64,000 bases of DNA from NCBI GenBank assembly GCA_022606135.1, contig JABYQN010000005.1, positions 2,976,001 to 3,040,000 on the forward strand, read 5' to 3'. This stretch comes from Fomes fomentarius. Lineage: Eukaryota > Basidiomycota > Agaricomycetes > Polyporales > Polyporaceae. Shown in pieces: positions 56,001 through 64,000 of this stretch (position 1 is the stretch's first letter; the number at the start of each line of letters is the position of its first letter). Both the position numbers and the translations under genes were made by a program. Below the pieces are notes generated by a model. That model was not told where the DNA came from and did not search any database. It saw nothing but the letters and a program-made list of their open reading frames with translations.

Positions 56001-57175
56001 TTCATGCTGACAAATCGAATCGTACCGTTAATCATTTCGACCCTGTGACCGTGTGCTTCTACGCGCCCCACGGAGATGAGATTGTGCGGGACGCCCGGTG
56101 CGTGTACGACATCACGTAATTCGATCGTTTTGGGCTTCCCTTCGATCACGAATCGAAGTTTGATGGTGCCGCGGCCTAGAATGGGCGTTGATCCGGCCCC
56201 CCGGAGAGTCTTTCCCGGGGTGAAGGTGTAGTTGGTGAAGGACTTGCGCTCCCGCGCCACGTGGACGGTCGTGCCTGTATCTGCGATCCAGGAATCAGCA
56301 TCGAGCATTGACAGCGCGATCTCTTCCGGCTGATCGGTGGCAGTGCAGGCGTACTCGGAGTCCGAGTCCGAGTCCGACTCCTCGGCCACCATAGCCGTCT
56401 TTGATCCGCTCGAGCTCCCCTTCTTCCCGTCCTTTTCCTTCTCCCTTTCCTGTTCCTTCCTTTTGCCCTTTCCACCCTTCTTCTTCTGGGGACAATCCCG
56501 CTTGATATGTCCCTCCTTTCCGCATTTGTAGCACTCCCTCCCCTTACCCTGACTTGCAATCATCGAGACGTGGCTGTTCGATCTAGCCGCTTGTTCCCTG
56601 ATCCGAGACATGACCACATCGGGATCGGAAAGATCCGTCTTGAGATTGAAACTGTTGGTGAAACTGTCCCACGACTTCGGAAGCGCCGTAAGCAGGGCAA
56701 GTGAGAATTCGTCATCCTGGAGAGAACGCCCGAGTCCCACGAGTTCCTCGTGCCACGCGGACATTTGATCGAGCCAATCTTCGACGTCCTCCTCATCGGT
56801 GAGAACTGCGTGCAGCAATTTCTGCCGGATTTCAATGATTCTCGTAATTCCTTTTGCTTGGAATTTGCCTTCGAGCTTTTGCCAGGCCTGGCGACTGGTC
56901 CGGGTGTTTTGGATATGATTGATGACACGCTTACCAGTACGCATGATGATCGCGTTGTAGGCGCTCCGATCCATCTCCTCCCAATCTGCCACAGCCTTCA
57001 CCTCCCCCGCATCCTTCTCATCCTTCACCTCTGGCTTCTTCTTCTTCCCACTTACGTAATCCCACACCTTCGCTTCCCATAGGAAGGCTTCCATCTGGAT
57101 TCTCCACGTGGGCCAGTCTGCCACGCTATTCAGCGGTTCGATCTTGGCGCCCTGAGTGACGTAGTTCGTCGTCAT
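53027..57175 (-). CDS. Copia gag-pol polyprotein, intact
   Basis: Single frame of 1382 codons, ATG at 57175 (MTTNYVTQGAKIEPL), stop at 53027. Domains in order: gag (VADWPTWRIQMEAFLWEAKV; about residues 1-215); zinc knuckle CYKCGKEGHIKRDC (about 217-230); Lys/Ser/Asp-rich linker; protease with DSWIADTGTTVHV (about 294-306); integrase with HHCC finger (HKVYAHMGMKALQAM ... CEACVRGK) and DD35E residues in TVMDLWGKA, VRCDNGGEY and NGIAERVNRT; Pro-rich linker; reverse transcriptase with CRWVFRIKRD, DVVGAYLNADLDEEIYM and the HVDDMLAS active site; and RNase H with EGYTDADWASNPDDRRSVSG, SSMEAEYMAIAY and HIDIRHHFIRE. Domain order (integrase before RT) defines Ty1/copia. No stop, frameshift or missing catalytic residue was seen. 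Confidence 0.97.
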   Translation of the reverse strand: MTTNYVTQGAKIEPLNSVADWPTWRIQMEAFLWEAKVWDYVSGKKKKPEVKDEKDAGEVKAVADWEEMDRSAYNAIIMRTGKRVINHIQNTRTSRQAWQKLEGKFQAKGITRIIEIRQKLLHAVLTDEEDVEDWLDQMSAWHEELVGLGRSLQDDEFSLALLTALPKSWDSFTNSFNLKTDLSDPDVVMSRIREQAARSNSHVSMIASQGKGRECYKCGKEGHIKRDCPQKKKGGKGKRKEQEREKEKDGKKGSSSGSKTAMVAEESDSDSDSEYACTATDQPEEIALSMLDADSWIADTGTTVHVARERKSFTNYTFTPGKTLRGAGSTPILGRGTIKLRFVIEGKPKTIELRDVVHAPGVPHNLISVGRVEAHGHRVEMINGTIRFVSMKGHIYATGKRVGNYLYHMDGTVVEDGTGAVDTTCAAAVARPKRLRTWDEWHKVYAHMGMKALQAMKRKDMVVGMEVDETVPASDQCEACVRGKQTVAPFPKKSESEVGAIGDLTVMDLWGKASVTGIRGEKYFSTFTDAHARHTVVELSKTKTDELEHFKRYQAYVKNHFGVTLKAVRCDNGGEYLSTEFTGYLKDEGIELQTTAPRSSAQNGIAERVNRTVMDRAIALIIAQEQPKFLWPLAVEYVVYLKNRSPTRALKDRTPSEVWTGNKPDVSALQEWGSRCWVLTDRQKRTKLDPKSEAMLFMGMADGSKAWRFYDPRARRIGKSRNIVFAVPKRTAPVNDDDFDFIEIQAPAAPASEDVSAGGDSAGQQAGEPAPPQLNVPAERVTSPPPAEPEKLTQPPERPRRNVAARIDYKALNEGKGRVLKDPIAQIAYEGENEIKIADEEDCLCLLTLHGTESVHEPRNLREAKTSPEWSEWQCAMDKEIAQLRKLGACSVADLPPGRKAVGCRWVFRIKRDTNGRIVKFKACLVAQGFSQIPGLDFFETFAPVVRMDSIRLILAIAAQRNMVLRQYDVVGAYLNADLDEEIYMRQPPGYEDGTGAVVRLHKALYGLKQGGRAWNQTMNSFMVDLRFRRINADVCVYVKETTTGLIFIGVHVDDMLASADNDDLMNALEAGLRKHVEITDLGSPRLLLGIEISHDRAACTLTLSQSQYVQIILDRFGMGDCNPVSTPLDPNIKLVKEPDNADLSEMKKVPYQALIGSLMYAALGTRPDIKYAVQALSQFNARPGPTHWTAAKCVLRYLKGTRNFGITYTGKGEPRMRAYYRNLRLEGYTDADWASNPDDRRSVSGYAFLIGNAVVAWSSKKQTTVVLSSMEAEYMAIAYAARHAIWMRAILAELTFAQEAASRLNADNQLAIALSRDNVQHARSKHIDIRHHFIRECIASDTIRLAYCPTDINAADLFTKALPRDRFQALRTQLGILPLQS

Positions 57176-57257
57176 GTTGCCAGATAAGATATGATGAGGT
57201 AAGCGAGTTTGCGAGCGGTTGTGTTGGAAGCGTAGTAGATCTTGTTTAGAGTCTTTA

Positions 57258-57273
57258 GGCAGGGCTCATAACC
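57258..57273 (-). other. Copia primer-binding site: initiator tRNA-Met anticodon arm
   Basis: The plus-strand sequence GGCAGGGCTCATAACC next to the 5' LTR equals the anticodon-arm sequence of eukaryotic initiator tRNA-Met (CAT anticodon within CTCATAA). The minus-strand RNA is therefore complementary to the middle of this tRNA rather than to its 3' end, as described for Drosophila copia, which primes from a half-tRNA. Confidence 0.7.
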
Positions 57274-57507
57274 TGTTGGAGTTCGAGAGAGCGGAAATTG
57301 GTAGATTGTAGGGACGTAGACTGGTAGTATAAGTACATGCATGATACAATGGATATTGAGTAACAAAGTAACGAAAGAGCTATTGTATGAGTGATAAGCG
57401 AGATAACAAAGGCAATAGTAAGTATGCATAAGGTCCGTTTGTAAGTGTCAATACAAACGGACATAATGAAAGTAAGAACTCGTTAGTAACCTTTTGTTAC
57501 TACAACA
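57274..57507 (-). repeat. Copia LTR, right copy (5' LTR)
   Basis: 234 bp, identical to 52786-53019, and so expected to drive minus-strand transcription of gag-pol. Confidence 0.96.
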
Positions 57508-57785
57508 AAAAGTTGACGTGCGGCGAAGCTGCGGTGTTTCGCCGAAAGAGTTGCTTCCAATCCGTTCTGAAGCGCCCGTTTGACGAATATATATATAAGT
57601 ACTCTTTCGCCAGTGATCACCATGTTTGCATGACCCATCCTCCCCCCCGACATGCTATATAACAGGTTTCCCAGCGCAAAGGTCCTCCATTCCGACCATC
57701 CGAGTCCCCCGAGACGGGTCTCGCGGCCGTGCCTCTGGTCTTCACCTAGTCGTTCACTCTCCTGACACTGCTAGACCGCGGGCCA

Positions 57786-59324
57786 ATGCAGGGCACCTAT
57801 ACTTTAGGACATGGCGCGGCCAAGACGAACGTATCGCGAGACTCTGCGGAGTCTGAGTCAGCCAGTCTTCACCACGTGCCACGGCAACTCTCACGCAAGA
57901 AAGCAGTGAGTCTTGCTCCTACTGAGTCGGTCAACGCGTATCATAGCACTCGGGGCTAATCACTACGTCAGTGTGAGAATTGTCATGCTGTCCACAAACG
58001 CTGCGTAGGACCCCTTCCATGCAAGCGATGCAAGGAGGATGGTTATGCCGATCGGTGCATTCCGCACGAACGTCGAAGGCACATTCGACCCAGCAGATCC
58101 GGAAACACCGGAGCACCTCCTCCTGCACCTCCCCATGCCATTCCCTCCAATGGGGCGCAGCCGAGGCTGCCACTCTTCTGCAATGACCATGTCAATCCTG
58201 ATGGTCCGACTGGTCCCCAACACATCTCCAGTGATGGTGGTCCCATACCAGTAAGCTGCCAACTCGTCTCATCCCTGCAAGCAACAGTAGATTGACTGAG
58301 AAACGAATTGCCCCAGGCATTTCCATCGCTCGAATTTCAAGCGCCTCTCAATAGGAATATGCCAATGGTTAGTCATCGAGACATACAGTACCAATAGCTG
58401 CCAATGCTTACATCTATTACCCAGACTTCTTACGACCCGTTTGAGCAGCCTGGTTTCCGTGTCCCTACATCGGATGCCCTGTCAGTATCGACGTACGCGC
58501 CGGCTACGAATGTGCAGGAGACCGCGATCCAGACAATGTACTGGCAGTACCCGTCCAATGATCCGGCGCAGACTTGCGCTGGCATGGAACGAGGCATGCC
58601 CGCACCCCAGCCCTCTTTGCAGCAGATGCCAATCAACCAGAACTATCCCTACGCACGCATACCACCAGCTAGCACTGGCACTATGCACGCGCAGATGTCG
58701 GACGCCATGGCTCACCAAAGTGCGCAGGACGCGCTCGGAGGCAGCGGTGGTCAGCTGCCTATGATGACGCAGGAGACCTCGAGCCAGCAGCATGGATCCT
58801 TCATGGATTTTCCGCCGCAGAATTTGCCTGGCATAGACGTGCCCACACGCGGGGCCCACTCGGCGCCGATTAGCCAGAACTCGGATCCCCGCGCATGCGC
58901 ACCACCAGCCACTGACATTAGCATGCTCCTGCAGATGCTATCTGACGCCATGGCTCACCAGGGGAGGCAGGCCGTACTGGGAGGCCCCGGTGCTCAGCTG
59001 CCTATGACAATCGCGCAGTACAACGCATCGAACATAAGAACATCGGGCTACGCGGGACTGGCGTATGCACAACACTGCGGTCCATACACTCTCACCGACC
59101 GTCCTCAGGAGCCACATTCGGGCTGGAATTCTTCCCCTGCACTCATCGGCAACCTGAATGGGCGATGGGAGCCCTCGGATTTGTATACAGGTGGCCGATT
59201 GGCCCCGTGGCAACCTGGAGACGCTGCTGCTGCTAACGCTCATGCTGCTGCTAACGCTCATGCTGCGGGGGCTAACGACATCAGCTTCTTGGGCTGGGAG
59301 GCTCAACAATTGGATGAACTGTGA
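57786..59324 (+). CDS. Zn(II)2Cys6 transcription factor
   Basis: Fungal-type DNA-binding regulator, 449 aa. Exons 57786-57905, 57972-58250, 58317-58367 and 58425-59324 join in phase 0. The binuclear cluster starts at the first exon junction: RKKA then CENCHAVHKRCVGPLPCKRC followed by KEDGYADRC, that is CX2CX6CX5CX2CX8C, with a basic HERRRHIRPSR tail. The last spacing (X8) is longer than the common X6. The remainder is Gln/Ala/Pro-rich and probably disordered, with an imperfect internal duplication (SDAMAHQSAQDALGGSG about residue 245 and SDAMAHQGRQAVLGGPG about residue 325) and an AAANAHAAANAHAAG repeat near the C-terminus. No fungal-specific TF middle domain is seen. Targets are unknown; start chosen because it is the only ATG in frame with the finger. 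Confidence 0.85.
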
Positions 59325-62300
59325 CTGGGTTATTGGAACTGGAACTGGAACTCGGCAAATGGCTTGAACTGGGTTACTTAGTAGCAGCGATGCATTGAGT
59401 AGAAAGGACATTACTTAAATCGCCGAATTGATATAAGTTGTTGGGAGATTGACTATATTCGGCGAGTTGAAACACTGAAGGCGACTCGGACAGAGATCTG
59501 TGCCTGGGCCTGAGCCTGAGCCCGAGGATTGAGTACTTGATCACTGTGTTCCTCGCCCTGGAGGTGCATATCATCTGCCCCTCGGGGACGAGGTAATCAC
59601 TTCCCTTGACAGGCAGTCTGCCATATCTTCTTCTGCATCCTCGTCTCCCTGTGGGGAGCGTGAAAGGAATTGATCGTTTACCGGAGACATCCTCCGTTGA
59701 ATGTGCTCCGTAGTCGTATTAGGAGCGGTCGGGAGGAAATGATCGCCAGCGCATCCTAGAGGTTAAAGTTCAAGTGCGTGAGGAGCCTCCGCCGGCAGAC
59801 GTGGGGGGTAGAATGGGCAGTAGCACAGAGAGACCAGCTGTTTGCTAAGATTAGTGCGGCACGCTCTGCCATGTCCGAGAGACGCATGAAGGTGCCTAAG
59901 ATAGTGAAGTATTCTCGCTTTCGAGGTGAGATGAAGATGAAGCGGGCTTAAGGACGAGAGGCTGCTGGACAGTAGCCAGACCAGTCGGACGGGCCCAGGG
60001 CCTAGACAAGTCCAAGAAGCGTTGAAGGAGGCACCTCGGCGCAGTATGCGCTATAGATGACATTAGATGTTGGGACGTCGAGCTAGATACTTGCTCTGAA
60101 TGTCCGACTCTGTGCACCGGCTGTGTGGGCGGAGGGAGGAGGAGGGCTCATGACTGTAAGTACGGCAGTCACTGCGACCATACCTGGAGACGCAGTGGCA
60201 GTCGTCATGGTACCGATGTAACGAATGCTCCCACGAGGCGCCACGTCTTGAACGTGAGCGCAGCGCATACCGACAGTCCACGCCGCCGCCACATGCTGTT
60301 TTGTTCTGGTCCTGATTGACATTCGATGGTAGCGGGCGGTTTCGAGGTTCGGCGCACTGGCAGCGAGCGGCGGAAGTTGAAGGTTGGTCAGAAGCATAAG
60401 GTCGGTGTGCCTAAGCTCTCGTGAGTCCTTGGGATCGTTGTGATCTGAGCCCTCAGGCTGGACGGAGCATATGTCAAATATGTGTTTTCACCTTCGCGCG
60501 GGGTGTGAGAGGTATCGGCCAGAGGCGCTGCGCCGTTGAATGTCCAGGGCACCTGAAGAAGTCGGTATAAGTAATCGAAGTATTCGTGCTGTTCCTGGGA
60601 GAGTGCGACGATGAAGTTTGAACTTGACTGGCCGTGGTATTCGTACCGCGACACGCAAATCGGGGTAGCTGGGCCACATTGGCAGAGAGGATACATTGAT
60701 GACCTATCTCACGAACCTGAACAGCAGCCGAAGAACTACGCGCAAGAGAACCCATGGCCATTGTCGGGCATCAGTCACGGCGCGCAAGAGAGAGCGCTGA
60801 CAAGGATATCTCAGTTCGCTGTGCACCACTGGCACCTACGTCTGTACGCGTGCCTCACCTTGTAGTCTTATGTTCTCGTGCCACGTCCAAGAGATGTATG
60901 AAGGTGCCTAAGGGAAGCCAGCTCGAGGTACAGGCGCTTCTAGCCTCACAGCTGGTATGGGATCAGAGTACGGCGAGTACGGAGGTTGTCAGTCGCAGAA
61001 GCGGAAGCAATTGAAGAGCATGTGGAGCGCGGTTATTGAGCACGATGAAAAAGGTTCGGAGATTAACGTGTGACAAGCGTGCAGCGGACGGAGTCTATTG
61101 GGATCGGAAGTATTATGGGACAAGCTTGAGGGTTGACCGTACGCTGAGTACAGATGCTCCCAAGACACGCTAGCACGAGGCTGCGGTGATAGACTGATGA
61201 TGAGGGTCAGGATGGTTAGTCTTTGATCCGCCTGAGGTGAAAGACATAGCGGGGGATCTTGCTGGCACTGATCTAAGTATATGTATTTCTTAGCTCACGT
61301 TCGATGTCATATTAAGCGGCGGGAGTTTACAGAAGACTGACGATGAGAAGATGAGAAGAAGAATCAAGTTGGCAGGGCGACTGCGGTGGGGATCGGATGG
61401 GTGCTGGTGCTGGAAAGATGTCGCGAAGGATATAAGAGGATATATGTAGTGCTTGCGAAGGATGGTCGCGTTGTTGTTCATCCACTTCGTCCCCATGCTT
61501 GGAACAAGGATGGAGTAAAAGGGGCCCGGGCAAGAGGAGGCAAGCACAGGTCGATGTGGCCCTGATCAATCACTTTCCCACACGCCTCGATCGCAGATCT
61601 GATCTCATTGAGACACCTGAGCTCGCCGAAATGTCATTGAAAAACCCCTTTCATCTCCATCCACGATTTGGGAATGTTGCGCTCAACTCCTGTGGGGAAC
61701 ACGAGCGATGAACGACGTTCTGGATCGGCCTCTGGGCTACTTGCACCGGGAGCGACAAGATTCGGATGGGCGTGTGGACAGTTTGGAGCCTCGGATGGGA
61801 TGCTGAGAAGCTGTGGTGATCCCACCGACGTAATTCCTTGATCTCTCTCACTCGACGATTATAAAGACCACCTAGGGCAGGTTCAGACGTCGCCTTCGGC
61901 CCTCGACTTTGTGCCTAGCCCCGCGCCGTCGACGTCCCACCCACAGTCCTCTCACTTGGACGCGTGAGGTGAGTGTCCTGTTAGCCCCAATCTGCCCCCC
62001 TCCCCTCCCCCTCCAGGGGTTCCAACTTTCCCGTTCACGTCTCATCGCTTGGGTTGCCTTTGGATGGCCAATGGGCACGGATGGCAGTCGCAGCCCGGGG
62101 CAGCGGCCATCATTCGCTCAAGCACTGTTCCAATCACTCTATCAGTCGATCACTCCTTGGGCGGCTGCCTTCCGAGCTCATTTACGCGCGTCGTGCGTAT
62201 GTGGGGAACCCGCTCTGGAGCTTGCTCCTCACTGCCACTAGCACCACTCCCTCTTTCTCTCTTTTCTCTTCTCTCTGCACTGTGCACCATACATTCACCG

Positions 62301-62572
62301 GCTGCCGGTCCTTTCAGCCTCAGCCTACCTTCCCATAATACTTTATATCCGTCCTTTTTGTTATATTCTCTTTTTCCTTGCTTCTTGCCTCCCTATACCC
62401 TCACGAATCCCACTCACGAGTCCCGCCGCTGACCCAACACTTCCCCCGCACTCTAGTAATCAGCGACAGGTCGTTCTAATTCCGACGCTCTCCTTCCCCA
62501 CCCTTCATTTTTTCAGCACCCACCATACCTTGTCAAGATACCCCACTTCCAACCTCCGTCCGAGCCCGTACA
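59325..62572. other. Gene-poor stretch
   Basis: No gene with splice support. A minus-strand frame at about 60690-60390 (RYEYHGQSSSNFIVALSQEQ) reads protein-like but ends without recognised partners. A short direct repeat (gcatgaaggtgcctaag-type, near 59884 and 60897) is shared by two points about 1 kb apart. From 62200 CT-rich sequence leads into the DUF6533 gene. Confidence 0.45.
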
Positions 62573-64000
62573 ATGTCTCTCATCCCCGACCATGTCTTCC
62601 ACGAACTTGCCGCAACGAGGTACATGAGTGGTCAGTTCCGTCTTCTACTACCATTCCTATCTGCCCCACTCACTCGACCACACCAAGCCGCGGGCCTCAT
62701 GATCCTCCTATACGACCACCTCTTGACGTTCGGAGATGAAGTCAAGCTCATATGGCCTGCCCCCGCAACGTATGCCAAGTACATCTTCCTCCTCAACCGC
62801 TACACCGTCTTGGCCACCCTCCTTGCAGTAGCTTATGGTCCGTCTTCCTTGCCGACACTAATCACACTCGCACTCAGCTCAGTATATCCCCCAGAAACGT
62901 GTGGTTTCGTGCAGACCCCATTCAACGACCACGTGCGTTTTCTTCCCTCTCCCCCTTCCCCGTGCATACAGTGATCGAAATAGACGATTCTTTAACGTGC
63001 TCTCGCGATCTCCAGGGGTAAGTCATATACGCAACTTGCTCAATGAAATGGACGGTTGTAGTTGACGACGCATGCGTGTGCTGAGCAGATGCAAACAGTT
63101 CATCTTCGTGTGCTCGATGCTCGCCATCGTCTCTGTCGGCATCGCGAACCTCCTTATAATGCAACGGGTCGTCATCCTCTGGGAACATCGGCCGGTGCGT
63201 CCTTCCTTCCATCTCCGGTTGAGTCCTTCTATGGCGCTGACGCGCATATACGCACACGTTTTGTCGTGTGCGTGCAAATAGATCATCTTGAAAATCATGG
63301 CAGTGGGCTTCTTGATCAGCTTCGCGATGCAAGTGACCACGATGATCATCACGCTCATCGAACATCTGCGTGAGTCCTTCTGCGTCAATTGCACCTTGCT
63401 ATATGCGCGCTTCTTTACGCGTGCACTGACAGTGCGTTGTGTTTTGGCGCAGCTTTCATTATGTGGTCGAGTGGAGCGGGGATGTGCATAGCTACCAAGT
63501 CTTCCCCTTTGCTTATCGCTGTCTGGGCTTCTCCGGTACGTCTCTCGTCCTTCATGTTCTCTATCTTCTTCTTCACTTCGCCGTTTTCCATGATTATACA
63601 CCCACTTCTGGAGCGTGGAATATCTATTAACCATTTCCGTCCGACCCACTAACAGCTGCTGTTCGAGATCTTTGTTCTCGGTTCGACCGCGCTCAACGCG
63701 CTCGACCGCCCGCGCACCGTTGAGCTCCCGATCGTCAAGGCGCTCCATTCAGACGGTATTGGCTACTTCATGGTACATCTCTCCCCATCCTCTTACCGCG
63801 GGAGCTGAACCGATTTACTGGTTGACCCGTATAGACCATCACATGCTGCCGCATCGCCAATGTCGTGCTCGCGGCCATCTCCCGCCCGTCCCTCACGTTC
63901 CTCGCCGTCTTGTAAGTTCCCACTCCGCGTTCCGACCATCTATCTGATGGACTTATACTAACAACAACATCGAACTCACCACGACACCGATTTGACCAGC
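62573..64000 (+). CDS. DUF6533-type seven-span membrane protein (cut by window end)
   Basis: Integral membrane protein of a large basidiomycete family; function unknown. Exon 1 (62573-62631) starts MSLIPDHVFHELAATRYMS. A GTCAGT...CCAAG intron leads to AGLMILLYDHLLTFGDEVKL and AKYIFLLNRYTVLATLLAVA, the DUF6533 signature (LLYDxLLTF ... FLLNRY). Later exons, each split by short introns, give KQFIFVCSMLAIVSVGIANL, KIMAVGFLISFAMQVTTMII, LLFEIFVLGSTALNALDRPR and ITCCRIANVVLAAISRPSLT, further membrane helices; the last donor (GTAAGT) lies at about 63911, before the window ends. The exons between about 62845 and 63090 are small and their borders unsure. A CT-rich promoter tract precedes the ATG. Confidence 0.82.

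Larger units (their letters stand above)
52786..57507 (-). mobile_element. Complete young Ty1/copia retrotransposon
   Basis: 4722 bp on the minus strand, flanked by the direct repeat AAAAG (52781-52785 and 57508-57512) as target duplication. The two 234-bp LTRs are identical by eye, and one uninterrupted 1382-codon gag-pol frame lies between. A primer-binding site follows the 5' (right) LTR and a polypurine tract precedes the 3' (left) LTR. All parts needed for autonomous retrotransposition are visible. Confidence 0.97.

Noticed and set aside
1..64000. CRISPR arrays, rRNA, bacterial operons, tRNA genes
   Set aside because: None seen by eye; introns and gene families are eukaryotic. A tRNA scan program would be needed to exclude an isolated tRNA gene.

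Overview
This is nuclear DNA from a filamentous basidiomycete, most likely an Agaricomycete and perhaps a member of the Polyporales. The grounds are short introns (about 50-75 nt, GT...AG) in nearly every gene; basidiomycete-type families (DUF6533 membrane proteins, OTT_1508-like deaminase, HET-domain protein, plant-type O-methyltransferase, salicylate-hydroxylase-like FAD monooxygenase); CT-rich promoters; and LTR retrotransposons of Ty1/copia and Ty3/gypsy-chromovirus type. No bacterial operons, CRISPR arrays or rRNA genes are present. All families are called from motifs read by eye; no database was searched.

Layout. 0-0.7 kb: probable 3' end of a membrane-protein gene. 2.36-4.42 kb: FAD monooxygenase. 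4.9-10.8 kb: gene-poor. 10.8-14.8 kb: large ankyrin-repeat protein with a long disordered tail. 15.7-17.9 kb (minus): MFS monocarboxylate-type transporter with a possible N-terminal frameshift. 18.7-21.2 kb (minus): HET protein. 21.6-22.6 kb (minus): Mtf2-like mitochondrial expression protein. 23.35-24.24 kb: isoaspartyl peptidase/asparaginase reading frame cut off just past its catalytic Thr. 25.3-33.9 kb: decayed copia element with a 5.86-kb gypsy element nested in its RNase H region. 34-35.8 kb: truncated F-box-like copy plus an intact unknown gene, duplicated from (or to) 47-52 kb. 36.6-38.5 kb: O-methyltransferase. 39.6-40.9 kb (minus): autophagy protein ATG5. 41.2-42.3 kb: multispan membrane protein. 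42.8-44.8 kb: membrane-anchored alpha/beta hydrolase. 45.05-46.3 kb: DUF218 protein. 47.0-48.4 kb (minus): F-box-like protein. 50.03-50.63 kb (minus): deaminase-domain gene. 50.95-51.9 kb (minus): paralogue of the 34.7-kb gene. 52.08-52.30 kb: MITE-like element. 52.79-57.51 kb: intact, very young copia element with identical LTRs. 57.8-59.3 kb: Zn2Cys6 transcription factor. 62.57 kb to the end: DUF6533 membrane protein, cut by the window edge.

The host genes do not form one pathway. Conserved housekeeping loci (ATG5, DUF218, Mtf2-like) sit among accessory, fast-evolving genes (HET, F-box-like, deaminase, O-methyltransferase) and transposons. The observation I rate highest is in the gypsy element. 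Downstream of its integrase/chromodomain ORF, on the same strand, are two tiny predicted membrane peptides (56 and 32 codons, overlapping as ATGA) followed by a third, larger ORF, tightly packed before the 3' LTR. Next come matching arrays of TGACTCA (Gcn4/AP-1-type) sites in the LTRs of two unrelated retroelement families, and an anticodon-arm initiator-tRNA primer site in the young copia element.
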